64,000 bases of DNA from Sequoia sempervirens (taxonomy: Eukaryota > Streptophyta > Pinopsida > Cupressales > Cupressaceae), in contig VDFB02275664.1 in NCBI GenBank assembly GCA_007258455.2, positions 186,001 through 250,000 of the forward strand, written 5' to 3'. Under the pieces are notes generated by a model that was not told where the DNA came from, searched no databases, and saw only the letters and a program-made list of their open reading frames with translations. How positions within the stretch are numbered: position 1 is the first letter of the stretch; the number at the start of each line of letters is the position of its first letter. A program made the position numbers and the translations under genes. Below, one piece after another: positions 12,620-23,639 of the stretch.

Positions 12620-12735
12620 CGACATCTTGCGTATTTTTCAAGCCAACCTGCATTCAATGCTCCTAGTGCCTCGCACACTTTTTCAACCTTATAGCCTTTC
12701 ATTCTAGCAACTTCTCGTTTTTTCTTCACAATGAT
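12620..12735 (+). repeat. Internal copy of the terminal-repeat module
   Basis: CCTGCATTCAATGCTC followed by a CCTCGC box and TAGCCTTTCATTCTAGCAAC matches the outer module at 8890-8970. It is one of several places where pieces of the terminal repeat are reused inside the element. The right arm partner lies at about 22090-22200. Confidence 0.8.
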
Positions 12736-12737
12736 GG

Positions 12738-12778
12738 CAATGTATGTGTATGTGTTTGTTTATGTCTATGTCTATGTC

Positions 12779-12829
<51 letters not shown>

Positions 12830-12844
12830 GTAAATCTATGTGTA

Positions 12845-12891
<47 letters not shown>

Positions 12892-13050
12892 GTCTATGTA
12901 AATTTGTATGTGTATGTGTCTGTCTATGTGTATGTGTATGTGTATGTATATGCATATTTGTATGTCTGCATGTATGTATATGTATATGTAAATGTGTATG
13001 TGTAAATGTGTATCAGTATGTGTATATGTAAATGTGTGTGTATAGATGTG
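12738..13050 (+). repeat. TGTATG microsatellite/minisatellite, left arm
   Basis: About 310 bp of (TGTATG)n interrupted by GTAAATCTATG and GTCTATG variants. It begins immediately after ATGATGGCAATG, the same junction seen in the right arm at about 22085, where the partner array is about 780 bp. It is not coding. Confidence 0.9.
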
Positions 13051-13335
13051 TGAAGAGGTCTTAAGTGGACTACCTTGTCATGTCTACTTCTCTCACTCAG
13101 CCACCCTAACACTCCATTGTGTCGCATTTATCATTCGTTGCCCCTTGCTATACTTCTCTACAGTCGTGTTTAATTCACTTATGTCTATGTATATGTATAT
13201 GTGTATGTGTATGTGTATATGTATGTTTCATCAATTCAGACCTGCAACAATTGTATCTTTTTTAGGTGTCATTGATTAATTTGGGGGTGTCCTCTACTTT
13301 ATATGATGTGCACCTCAACTCATATTTAGAGCCTG

Positions 13336-13677
13336 TCACACTAATGCAGGCGTCACTTTCACATTAATCACAACTACACAATGTAAACAAGGTGCCAAGT
13401 CAACACAATTCAAACCCATCTCACCCATCTTTGAGTGACTGGTGAACCCACAACAATCATGTTTCCCATCGTAGCATAACCAAACCAACAAGAAAATGCA
13501 TCCACCTGTCTCATCAATCATGAAACCTACAACACCTATCAGCACGATTCTTTCCCATCTTGCCGAGTAGGGTGCACACATAATCGTGGTGAACTCCAAA
13601 ATCCCATCTGCTTCCATTTTTACAAGTTGTAAGGCACCCATTATTAAAAACAAAATTATGAAAACAATTGCAAACAA
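13336..13677 (-). CDS. Small conserved ORF of the palindromic element, left arm copy
   Basis: The frame is open for 113 codons; the first ATG is at 13641, giving about 101 residues (MGALQLVKMEADGILEFTT at the start). It contains LVWLCYDGKH and SKMGEMGLNCVDLAPCLHC and ends KVTPALV. The right arm encodes the same-length protein at 20683-21024 with most residues kept. A third, broken copy lies at 19915-20240. I do not recognise the family. It may be a captured gene fragment rather than a functional protein. Confidence 0.4.
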   Translation of the reverse strand: MFAIVFIILFLIMGALQLVKMEADGILEFTTIMCAPYSARWERIVLIGVVGFMIDETGGCIFLLVWLCYDGKHDCCGFTSHSKMGEMGLNCVDLAPCLHCVVVINVKVTPALV

Positions 13678-13679
13678 TA

Positions 13680-14040
13680 AACCAAACTAATCTACTGAAT
13701 AATTAATGGCCAAAATCAATCAGATTCACCAAACAACCATCAATTAGATTCAAATAATTCCCAATTCAAATAGCCATGAAAACCTTCAAGTAGTCACATG
13801 TATTACCATAGAACAATAATGAGTAGTAAAGCTTTGTTAGAACATGTATTTAGGGGACTTGGTTTTCCTAAGGCCTTTCATGGTTGCCTATGTAGCACTT
13901 CACAGTTGAAAGGTCCAATTGTGGACAAGTGCAACATAGATTACCATTAAATAAAATTATAAGTGGATTACCACTTTTGCTATAACAAAAAGCACATAGA
14001 TTACCATTACAAAGGCTTTGGGAAAATCAAGTCTCCCTAA
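13680..14040 (+). repeat. Innermost part of the left arm
   Basis: GAATAATTAATGGCCAAAAT through CCTTCAAGTAGTCAC and the block GGGGACTTGGTTTTCCTAAG to about 13950 pair in reverse complement with 20395-20680. The ACAAAGGCTTTGGGAAAATC segment near 14010 is the last clear paired sequence before the unpaired centre. Confidence 0.75.
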
Positions 14041-14525
14041 ACCATTATATCTTGTAACAATTGCACAAACTTTGACACTGCAAATTGTGTTTAATATTTG
14101 TATGGTTGGAAGTTAGAGTTCTTTTCATGGTTCCAACATCAAGGTCTACTTTCAATTATTTTAGAGGGGGGTTCTCTTTTGCATAGGTTATCGTTCATCA
14201 AATCAACCCTGCAACAATTCTATCAATTTTAGGTGCCTTTGATTAATTGCAAGTGTGTTCTATTTTTTAGGTGCTTTGATTCATTTGGGGGTGTTATTTT
14301 TTTAATAGGTTAGGCTATATCAACTCAATCATGCAACTATTGTAGCTTTGTATTTGAATCACTTAGGGGACTTGGTTTTGTGAAGGCTTTCAATGGTTAC
14401 CTATGCAGCACTTCACAATTCAAATGGAATTGTGGACCCATGCAACATAGGTTGCCATCAAACGAGCGTTCATAAAATCAAGTCTCCCTAATTCATTACT
14501 GAATGCAACAATACACATGACTCTA
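14041..14525 (+). repeat. Shuffled arm modules
   Basis: This contains 85-bp units (14165-14350) and a second direct copy of the GGGGACTTGGTTTTGTGAAG block with the GCAGCACTTCACAATTCAAA continuation (14367-14500) already seen at 13855-13950. No gene is present. Confidence 0.65.
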
Positions 14526-14680
14526 TAGGGGAAAGGAGTCGATACGTGCACATCCAATTTTCTACGGTCTACATTAACAAAACAACCATATTTATATGAC
14601 TGAATTGATGAAACAAAACCAATGAAAAAGGCAACCTATGTGTATGTGTATATAAATGTATATATATATATATGTATATG

Positions 14681-14730
<50 letters not shown>

Positions 14731-16475
14731 CATAAACATATATGTATATAGAATTGCTTACATACATTATTTTTCTTACCAAGAATATATTTTTGTCTCT
14801 ATTGGTTAGTTGACTGAATTGATGAAGCAGAACCTATATGGATATTTGTATGTGTATGTGTTATGTACATGTATGTGTGGATGTGGATGTGTATGTGTAT
14901 GCATATAGAATAGCTTACATGTAGAACCTATGAAAAAGAGAACCCAAAATTTATCTATGGCATCAGAACAACCAACAAAATTATTTGTTATTGCAATGAA
15001 AAATTGTAGCATTGCTTATATGCATTCAGTTGAAAAATAGAACACCCTCAAATTTATCTATGGCACAAAAACAACAAACAATGTTATGTATATGTGTATG
15101 TGTATGTGTATGTGTATATATATTTATATGTATACATTTATGTATATTTGTGTATACATGTATATATATTTACATATACATATATGTATATGTATGTGCA
15201 TATGTATATAGAATTGCTTACATGCAGAACCTATGAAAAAGAGAACAACCCCAGTTTTATGAATGACATCAAAACAACCAACAATATTGTTTGTTACTGA
15301 AATGAAAAATTGCAACATTGCTTACATGCATTCATTTGCATGACTGAATTGAATCACAACAAAATAATATATATGCATTCATTTACATTGAATTGAAGAT
15401 GAAACATCACCTATGAAAAAGAAAACACCCCCAAATTAATCAATGACACCTAAAAAAGATACAATAGTTGCATGACTGAATTATATATGTATATGTGTAT
15501 GTCTATGCCTTTGTATATTTATATGTATATATTTATGTTTATGTATATGTATATGCATATATATATATATACATATATATACATGTATATGTGTATGTCT
15601 ATACATACATATACATATACATACATATACATATGTATAAGTCTATGTATATGTATATGTATATATGTATATGTATATATATACATATATTATATACATA
15701 TACATATACATATGCATATGCATAAAGATATACATATATGTATATGTAACAATAGAAAGAAGCTACTTGTAACATTCACCAATCGACATCTGTCCATCTC
15801 TTAATTGGAGTCTAAGCATCACAAGTTGTGGTAAAGGTTTGAAACTTATACATATACATATATGTATATGTATATACATATATGTATATGTAACAATAGA
15901 AAGAAGCTACTTGTAACATTCACCAATCGACGTCTATCCATCTCTTAATTGGAGTCTAAGCATCACAGGTTGGGGTAAAGGTTTGAAACTTGCAAAGGAT
16001 GAACCGAGCACGTAGTGGCATGCAAGTGAAGAAAAAACGATTACTTGCTACAATGAAAGGCTGTAAAGATCATGAGAAGAGCGAAGCACTGAGAGCATTG
16101 AATGCAGGTTGGCTCTGAAAATATGTATTTATATGTGTATATATATGCATACAATGTATATGCATATGTATATGTATATAGATATGTATATGTATAGGTT
16201 GGCTGGAAAAATATGTGGGGTGGCATGGAGCTAAGGAGAAGAGATGTGCATTAAACACGACAATCAAGAAGTATAGTAAGGGGAGGCGAGTGATAAATGT
16301 GACGTAGTGGATTCTTAGGGTGGCAGACTGAGAGAAGTTGGCATGGCAAGGTTGTCAACTTTGGACGTCGTGCCACGCAAGAAGTGGCACCCGAGGTGCC
16401 TACATATTTGTCGAGGGGTCTTTTTTATTTTTAAAACGCATGGACAAATATTGTCCTACCACGTGACAAATTAGA
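14526..16475. mobile_element. Nested smaller copy of the same inverted-repeat family
   Basis: A left-type terminus TAGGGGAAAGGAGTCGATAC begins at 14526. At 15990-16470 there is a right-type arm: CGAGCACGTAGTGGCATGCA, GCATTGAATGCAGGTTGGCT, TGGATTCTTAGGGTGGCAGA, GTGGCACCCGAGGTGCCTAC and CAAATATTGTCCTACCACGT. It breaks off just before the expected terminal sequence. Between them lie 85-bp units and microsatellites. It looks like an older or truncated family member embedded in the centre of the large palindrome. Confidence 0.6.
14636..15760. repeat. Dispersed TATATG and TGTATG microsatellite tracts
   Basis: Tracts lie at 14636-14750, 14840-14905, 15085-15210 and 15482-15750, interleaved with 85-bp units. 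A duplicated 130-bp segment (TATATGTAACAATAGAAAGA followed by AGCTACTTGTAACATTCACC) occurs at 15738 and 15882. Low-complexity ORFs here are not genes. Confidence 0.85.
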
Positions 16476-16750
16476 TCAAAAAAAGGAATAGAAAATGACA
16501 AAATTTCAATGAAGAAAACATTGCAAATCAAAACAGTGACACATTGCAAATTACATAGAACACACATTGCAATATGATCATAATACATTGTAAATCAAAA
16601 CAATAACGATGCATCTGTAACTATCATATATTTAAAACTATCAACGAAGAAGGATCCATTGCAAATCAAAACAATAACGCACATTGCAAATTATATACAA
16701 CACTTTTTGGAATCTAATCTAATTACTTCACAAACCAAAACAATAATGCT
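16476..16750. repeat. Degenerate CACATTGCAAAT repeats
   Basis: Short motifs CATTGCAAATCAAAACA and ACACATTGCAAATTA recur about five times with irregular spacing. The stretch sits between the broken arm copy and the LTR-derived sequence. It is not coding. Confidence 0.6.
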
Positions 16751-16924
16751 CAATCTGTACTTATCATAAAATTAAAATTGTCCACAATTTTGGTGCATTT
16801 GTAAATATCAAAACTTCTAAACTGTATGAAACTTGAATTGCATGTGAAAACTAAAAAAAAGGCAACATCTAGCTGCTGCTGTTGTGAAATGGATCTTGGC
16901 TGGTTGGGGTGCCACTCGCCATGT

Positions 16925-18780
16925 TCTCGTCCCCTTCCGTAATGAACCGGACCAATTTTTTTTGATTTTTCACAAATGATTACAATGCAACATGCACCCG
17001 TTAAGGTTAGCATAAACCAAAACGATGTGAAAAGTAACTCTAACCAGAATGTACACCAGGATCCCGGTGAGGGCAAGGTGTGAACATTGGTCAGAGGATC
17101 TCAAAGGAAAATACTGAATAAGAACTCTAACCACGAGATGCGCCGGTGAACGACGAGCATTCGATCAGAGGATCCCTATCTAATGCAATACTGAAAAATA
17201 GCTCAACACCAAGTATGTGCTACTCAATCCGTGAAGGATAGGAGGCGACCATATGGCGGAGACTTAGGAAATTACAATGCAAGAAAGTAAAAGGCGGCAA
17301 GCCAGCCTCTTCCACTTATTCAGTGGGCAGTACAAGTAAATACAAAATGAGAGGAGAGAATTGCTGACAGTACTACTGTTCAGCTTACAATAAATTAGAG
17401 AGTCTGTCAATATCATAAGATTAGAATCCTTTCAAAGCTATAACAAATTTAGAACTCTCTTTCACACTCCCAAACTCACTGAATATCAACTCCTCACACA
17501 TCTAATGAACTATCTCAAATCTGATATGACTGTTTTTGACAGAATTGATACAGAACAGCAGCATGAAAACTCATTAAAATGCACGTAGCTAGCTCCAAAC
17601 TCAACCTATTGATGAGATATTGAATGCAGATTACTCTATTAATGATGGCGACTAAGATGCAACCCCAAAACCACCCCAAACAAGCCTTAATTATTTTGCA
17701 CAGATTTCAATGACACTTCAAGATGGTACGGCCCAGCTGCAAGGGCGAATTTTCTCTATAAAATCATACAATCACTAATAAAATCTGATAATGTGCTAGA
17801 ATGGTCGCCCTTCATTGACAAATCAATAGACACAGTACCCAGAATGATAGCAATTTTATTCCATGAGCTATGAGTGAAACTTACATTCTTCAGTGATATT
17901 CAGCAACATCAGAAATATGATAGAAAATGCAAACTAGAACTCCAAATGCAAATACTCAACTGAAAATGCAATATAATCCTAATACATGCTAACCTCTCAA
18001 CTAGTTGCTATCTTTCAAGCAAGAAGATGAGCCAATGCTAGTAGGTGTGCTTTCCTCGAAGCGAGTGCCTGAATACAATCCAGCAGCATAACGGTGTAAT
18101 AGACAAAGTTTCCCAAATGAAGAGCTGAGGCTTGAATAAATAGACAAGAGAGAAACATCTAGAAGCTTCCAGAGGGCGCCCAAAACCCTAATTTCAAATT
18201 CACCTTTTCCCTCCAAAAGATGGCGTCCTTTTTCATCCATAAAACATTTCACTTTTTAAAATAAAATCAATCTTCTCAAAAGGGCGTCCCAATTCTTTAG
18301 TCTCAATATTTGACATTTAAAAATTATAATTTATCTCCTTATGATGCCATGACCCTCAAAGTCCCCTTTTTAAAAACAACTTAAAGTTGCACTGCTAGGC
18401 AAGGGGTATAATATTAAAATAATAATATTATAATGAAAATACTTATCTCTCCAAGAAAAGCGCCCAAGGCCAAGAACTGAAGTGCCAGCTGAAACAACTG
18501 AAGAAGAAGTCCAACTGAACTGAACCCCAAACTGTCCACTGCCAAAAATAGAATTTACTAAAAATAGTAAATTCGCGAAGTTGCCCGGAATGCCAAACTG
18601 AACACACCACTGCGAAGCTCTCTGAAAACCCAGAAAGAATCCGCAATCAGAATTCCAAACTCCCAGCAACAACCACCTCAAAACTAGGAAACCCTAATTT
18701 CACCATCCGCACAACCTACGGGTCTCCGGAATATGCCAACGGTCAACTGAAACGATCACTGCTGAGAAGGGGACATTACA
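16925..18780 (-). mobile_element. LTR and leader of a truncated LTR retrotransposon
   Basis: On the minus strand a clear LTR start TGTAATGTCCCCTTCTC begins at 18780, with the target-site-like pentamer CCTTC outside it (18781-18785). A TATA-like TCTATTTATT lies near 18143. Inside are GGGCGCCC-type boxes (18177, about 18285, 18463) and a TACTATTTTTAGTAAA palindrome (about 18555), motifs also found in the 37-41 kb and 54-58 kb elements. U5-like sequence with a duplicated GATCCTCTGA block lies at 17030-17190. A possible gag start, MASGTPTSQDPFHNSSS, begins at 16922. No matching second LTR is seen. Confidence 0.55.
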
Positions 18781-19460
18781 CCTTCCAATTGACGAGGAGT
18801 GTTGCATACATGAGTGGGACTTGGAGTGGTAAATTGGGTGCAAGTGACATGTGTTGGGGGTGGTGGTGAACACATTTGTACATCCCGAGTGCCAAATTGA
18901 TATGGATATTGAGTGCCCCTGAAGTCAGATTGGGAGAGGCTTGAATAATTTATTGTTGTGGAGAACTGAGGGATATTAATGTTGAGAATATCATAGAAGA
19001 CTTCATTACTTTGAGACAATGGATTAGAAGGGTTCCTTAACTGCTTCTCTCTTTGTAAAGTCCTCTGTGCCTCCTCAATCTCTTTTTCCTTTCGGTCCTG
19101 TTCCTTGCGAAGCCTCTCTTACTCCTTTTTCGCATCTCTATCCCTTTTTTGTTGTAATTTTTGCTGCTCTTTTCTTTTCATAGTATCTCCTTCTCAATTC
19201 TAGCATTCTCCTTCAACTCTACTACCACAATTTTTTGTTTCCCTTTTCTTCTCATTTTGTTGTCTTTTTCTTTCTTTTATCTCCTCAACCTCTTTCTTCC
19301 TTTGCTCTTGCTTCATTAACAACAGCCTCATGTAATCATCTGTTGTCAAAAATTGAGACTATCTGCTGATCCAAATTGCACCAGCTTTGGACTTCTTTTG
19401 ATGGACAGTGTGCACAAGCAGCTTGAGGAATTTGTTGATGTGCCGAATTGCTTTTGTTTC
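18781..19460 (-). pseudogene. Coiled-coil (K/E/Q-rich) pseudogene broken by an LTR insertion
   Basis: One minus-strand reading runs from about 19450 to 18781. It shows HINKFLKLLVHTVHQKKSK, then a TAG, then TTDDYMRLLLMKQEQRKKEV, a long K/E/R/Q-rich coiled coil (with TAA near 19121), and a P/S/T-rich tail with CSPPPPTHVTCTQ. The frame is cut at 18780 where the LTR begins, leaving an artificial end VMSPSQQ. The family is unknown. It resembles the regulatory region of a transposon or host protein, and is non-functional here. Confidence 0.5.
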
Positions 19461-19700
19461 TTCTATCCCATCCGACTATGTGGCAATGACCTCCTCCACT
19501 ACCTGTGAGCCCTCTGGTACATCTTCATTTTCTTGTAAATCTAAATTGCAAGAAGGAGCACAGTAATGGCTATAATGAAGAACAATATAAAGTAAACGAA
19601 TGGAAAAGTGTGAAAGGAAAACCTAGAACAATATGGATGTTGGTGCATTGGAATCTAAGCTATTGCCTCCCCTTGATGTTAATTCGGTGAATTTTGTGCT
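19461..19700. other. Short unassigned stretch
   Basis: Between the pseudogene and the third module copy. I see no motif or credible frame. Confidence 0.5.
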
Positions 19701-19719
19701 TGTCACTCCTTTTCTTATG

Positions 19720-20240
19720 TCGCTCACTGCAGAATAAGTGAATACTTGAAGGTTTTCATGGCTATTTGAATTGGGAATTATTTGAATTTGATTGATGCTT
19801 GTTTGGTGTGGTGAAATAAATTGTTGTCCTATTTTGAATTTGAATTTTGTTTCGTATGAATTGGAGATTTGATTGATTTCGGCCATTAATTCTTAACTTG
19901 ATTAGTTTGGTGGATTGTTTGAAATTGTTTCCATGTTTTGTTTTTGAATAATGGTGGCCTTACAGGACTGTTAAATGGATGCAGGTGAGATATTTGTCTT
20001 TGGTTCAGTGAGATGGGATAGATTGAAGCTGATATGTGTTGTAGATCTCATGGTTGAAGGGACAGGCAAATGCATTTGCGTGTTGGTTTGGTTATGCTAT
20101 GAACGGAAACATTGTTGTAATGGGTTTGCCAGTCGGTCAAAGATGGGTTAGATGGGTTTGAATGTTGTTGACTTGGCACCTTGTTTATGTTGTGTAGTTG
20201 TGAGTAATGTGAAAGTGACGCCTATATTGGTACGATAGTT
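19720..20240 (+). repeat. Third copy of the small-ORF module
   Basis: TGAATACTTGAAGGTTTTCA and the TTGGGAATTATTTGAAT stretch match 20568-20640. Downstream frames ICVVDLMVEGTGKCIC and LVWLCYERKHCCNGFAS correspond to the 113-codon ORF but are interrupted by stops. It is in direct orientation to the right-arm copy, so the right arm contains a tandem duplication of this module. Confidence 0.7.
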
Positions 20241-20289
20241 GGGTTTACCAGTTTACGGCGAAGGGTGCATGTCTTAATGTTTGCACTAT

Positions 20290-20560
20290 TTAAATTCCAT
20301 GTCTGAATGCTTCTTGTTATATGTCAGATACAAGTTGGATACACTTCATCATGTTTGGCTGCCAGCGTGTACTTGTTTTGTTTTGAAATGAATGTTTCCC
20401 AAAGCCTTTGTAATGGTAATCTATGTTGCACTTGTCCACAATTGGACCTTTCAACTGTGAAGTGCTACATAGGCAACCATGAAAGGCCTTAGGAAAACCG
20501 GGTCCCCTAAATACATGTTCTACCGAAGTTTTACTGTTCATTATTGTTCTATGGTAATAC
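20290..20560 (+). repeat. Innermost part of the right arm
   Basis: GATACAAGTTGGATACACTT and CATCATGTTTGGCTGCCA match the segment at 22380-22440 (direct) and 12410-12450 (inverted). CCCAAAGCCTTTGTAATGG and the CACTTGTCCACAATTGGACC block pair with 13910-14020 on the other strand. Confidence 0.75.
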
Positions 20561-20682
20561 ATGTGAATACTTGAAGGTTTTCATGGGTATTTGAATTGGG
20601 AATTATTTGAATATGATTGATGGTTGTTTGGTGAATCTGATTGATTTCGGCCATTAATTATTTAATTGATTAGTTTGGTGTA

Positions 20683-21024
20683 TTGTTTGCAATTGTTTCC
20701 ATAATTTTGTTTTTAATAATGGGTTCTTTACAACTTGTAAAAATGGAAGCAGATGGGATTTTGGAGTTCACCACGACTACGTGTGCACCCTACTTGGTGA
20801 GATGGGACAAACTTGTGCTGATATGTGTTGTAGGTTTCATGATTGATGAGACATGCAAATGCATTTGCTTGTTGGTTTGGTTATGCTACGATGGGAAACA
20901 TGGTTGTAATGGGTACGCTAGTTGCTCAAAGATGGGTGAGATGGGTTTGAATTGTGTTGACTTGGCACCTTGTTTACATTGTGTAGTTGTGATTCATGTG
21001 AAAGTGGCGCCTGCATTAGTGTGA
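20683..21024 (+). CDS. Small conserved ORF of the palindromic element, right arm copy
   Basis: The frame is open for 113 codons; the first ATG is at 20719 (MGSLQLVKMEADGILEFTT). It shares length, SKMGEMGLNCVDLAPCLHC and the KVAPALV ending with the left-arm ORF, with roughly 15-20 substitutions and no indels. Many cysteines are present but there is no recognisable zinc-binding spacing. Survival of the frame in both arms is either constraint or arm-to-arm conversion. Function unknown. Confidence 0.4.
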   Translation: MFAIVSIILFLIMGSLQLVKMEADGILEFTTTTCAPYLVRWDKLVLICVVGFMIDETCKCICLLVWLCYDGKHGCNGYASCSKMGEMGLNCVDLAPCLHCVVVIHVKVAPALV

Positions 21025-21059
21025 CAGGCTCTAAATCTGAGTTGAGGTGCACCTCATAT

Positions 21060-21300
21060 AAAGTAGAGGACACCCCCAAATTAATCAATGACACCTAAAA
21101 AAGATACAGTTGTTGTAGGTCTGAATTGATGAAGTATACGCATACACATACACATATACATATACATAGACATAAGTGAATTAAACATGACTGTAGAGAA
21201 GTATAGCAAGGGGCAGCGAGTGATAAATGCGACACAGTGGAGTGTTAGGGTGGCTGAGTGAGAGAAGTAGACGTGGCAAGGTAGTCCACTTAAGACCTCT
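21060..21300 (-). repeat. Right-arm copy of the 85-bp unit and terminal-repeat module
   Basis: ATTAATCAATGACACCTAAA, then a short TATACA tract, then AGAAGTATAGCAAGGGGCAG and GTGTTAGGGTGGCTGAGTGA, pair with 13060-13300. The stretch is collinear with the left arm in inverted order. Confidence 0.8.
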
Positions 21301-21304
21301 TCAC

Positions 21305-22085
21305 ACATCTATACACACACACATTTACATATACACATACACATTTACATATGCATATACATACACGTAGACATAAACATATACATATACATACACATAC
21401 CACATACATGTACACATAGATAGACACATACACATACAAATTTACAGACATAGACATAGACATACACAAACTCATAGACATAGACATAGACATAGACATA
21501 GACATACAGATTTACATAGACATATACATAGACACAGACATAGACATACACGCAGACGTAGACATATACATAGACATACACATACACATACACATACAGA
21601 TTTACATAGACATAAACATAGACATAGACATAAACATACACGCAGACATAGACATAAACATAGACATACACATAGACATACACACACATCTATACACACA
21701 CACATTTACATATACATATACATACACGTAGACATAAACATATACATATACATTCACATACACATAGATAGACACATACACATACAAATTTACATATACA
21801 TAGACATAGACATAGACATACACAAACACATAGACATACACATACACATACACATACAGATTTACATAGACATAGACATAGACATAGACACAGACATAGA
21901 CATACACATACAGATTTACATAGACATAAACATAGACATAGACATAGACATAGACATACACGCAGACATAGACATACACATACACATACACATACACATA
22001 GACATAGACATACACATACAGATTTACATAGACATAGACATAGACATAGAGATAGACATACACAAACACATACACATACATTGCC
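21305..22085 (-). repeat. Large CATACA/CATAGA minisatellite, right arm
   Basis: About 780 bp of ACATAC and ACATAG hexamers punctuated by CAGATTTACATAGACATA and CACACATCTATACACACACA boxes that repeat every 100-400 bp. This shows a higher-order structure. Predicted proteins of alternating V/Y up to 219 codons are translation of the repeat and are not genes. Confidence 0.92.
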
Positions 22086-22089
22086 ATCA

Positions 22090-22560
22090 TTGTGAAGAAA
22101 AAATGAGAAATTGCTAGAATGAAAGGCTGTAAAGTTGACAAAGTGTGCGAGGCACTAGGAGCATTGAATGGAGGATGGCTCGAAAAATACGCAGGATGTC
22201 GTGAATGTAGTATATGTACATGTATATGCATATGTATATGTATACACACACACACACACATATATATTCATATACATATACATATGTATATATATACATA
22301 TACATAAACATATGTATATGTATATGTATATGTCTATACATATGTGTATAAATATAAAGAAGATGCAAAGACCTTAAGCATATACAAGTTGGATACACTT
22401 CATCATGTTTGGCTGCCAACGTGTAATTGTTTTGTTTCGAAATAAATACAATTATGTGTGCATTTAATATCTGATATACATATACATATGTCTATGTATA
22501 TGTCTATACATATGCATATACATATATATATATATATAAACAATTCAACGTGCATTTAAT
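22090..22560 (-). repeat. Right-arm terminal-module copy and TATATG tract
   Basis: TGCTAGAATGAAAGGCTGTA and GCATTGAATGGAGGATGGCT (22110-22190) pair with 12650-12740. TATATG/TATACA tracts at 22205-22350 and 22475-22545 pair with 12310-12615. Confidence 0.85.
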
Positions 22561-22649
22561 ATCTGATATGTGTTTGGTATCATCGTGCTTTTTTATACAA
22601 GAGTTTTTTCCTAACTTGTGGAGGACCGACGTACCACTGTGGGAAATTA

Positions 22650-23400
22650 TTCAGTGGTAGAATAGATGACTGAATTGATGAAGTGGAACTTACAAACAAG
22701 AGAAGACCCCAAAAATTATCTACACTACCTAAAAAAGGTACAATATATGCATGACTGAATTGATGAAGTAGAACCTAACAAAAATAGAACACCCTCATAT
22801 ATTTCCAAGGCACCAAAAGAAGCTACAATAATTGGATGATTGAATTGATGAAAAATAACCTATGCAAAAGATAACACCCCCAAAATAATCAATGGAACCT
22901 AAAAAAAGATGCAAACATTTGCATTAAAAATTTAATGAAGTAGCACATATGATAATCCTAACACCCCTATATTTATCAATGACACCAAAAAAAGGCTACA
23001 TAGTTGGCGAATGAATTGATGAAACGTAACCTATGAAAAACATAGCACCCAACAAATTCCAAATGGCGCCTGAAACTGGTACAATAGATGATGACTAACC
23101 ATGATGAAGTCGAAGTTACAAACAAGGTAACACTCCCAAAAATATCTATGGTACCTAATCAAGCAAAACCTATGAAAAAATAAGACCTCCAATTTTTTGT
23201 AATGCAAATAAAAAAAGCTCCAATAATTGCATGTCTGAATTGATGAATCCTAACTATTGTGAAACATAACACCCCCAAATTAATGAATGGAACCTAAAGA
23301 AAATAGCATTAATGAATGAATGAAGCAGCACCTATGAAAAACCTAAACCCCCAATTTTATCAATGGCACCTAGAAATGGTACTAAATAACATTAATCGAA
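22650..23400 (-). repeat. 85-bp interspersed tandem repeat, right arm, about 8 copies
   Basis: ATGACTGAATTGATGAA recurs at 22666, 22751 and about 22836, and continues in degraded form to about 23300. Each is followed by AACCTA...AACACCCCC and CAATGGCACCTAAAAAA blocks. It is the reverse complement of the left-arm array (11790-12190) but about twice as long. Confidence 0.85.
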
Positions 23401-23639
23401 ACGTTAACATTAACTCATGACTATAATGGTTGTAATGAAGAACAATATAAAGCTTAGGAATGGAAAACAGTAAGAGTATAACAATTATCACATATGTATA
23501 TGATTGAATTGATAGAGCATAACCCATAAGAAAATAAAACCAACATACAGAAAGAACATACATTTTTAAAGTCACTGAATAGATGAAGCAAAACCTAAAA
23601 AAAGATTAACCCAAATTATTTTTTTTGGTTTATGAAACA

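Noticed and set aside
21305..22085. Possible CRISPR-like array because of regularly spaced repeats
   Set aside because: Units are simple hexamers with no unique spacers, in a plant nuclear context.
21602..22261. 219-codon and 114-codon ORFs of alternating V/Y (also 12316-13031 and 15094-15804)
   Set aside because: They are direct translations of hexamer microsatellites, open in several frames and on both strands.
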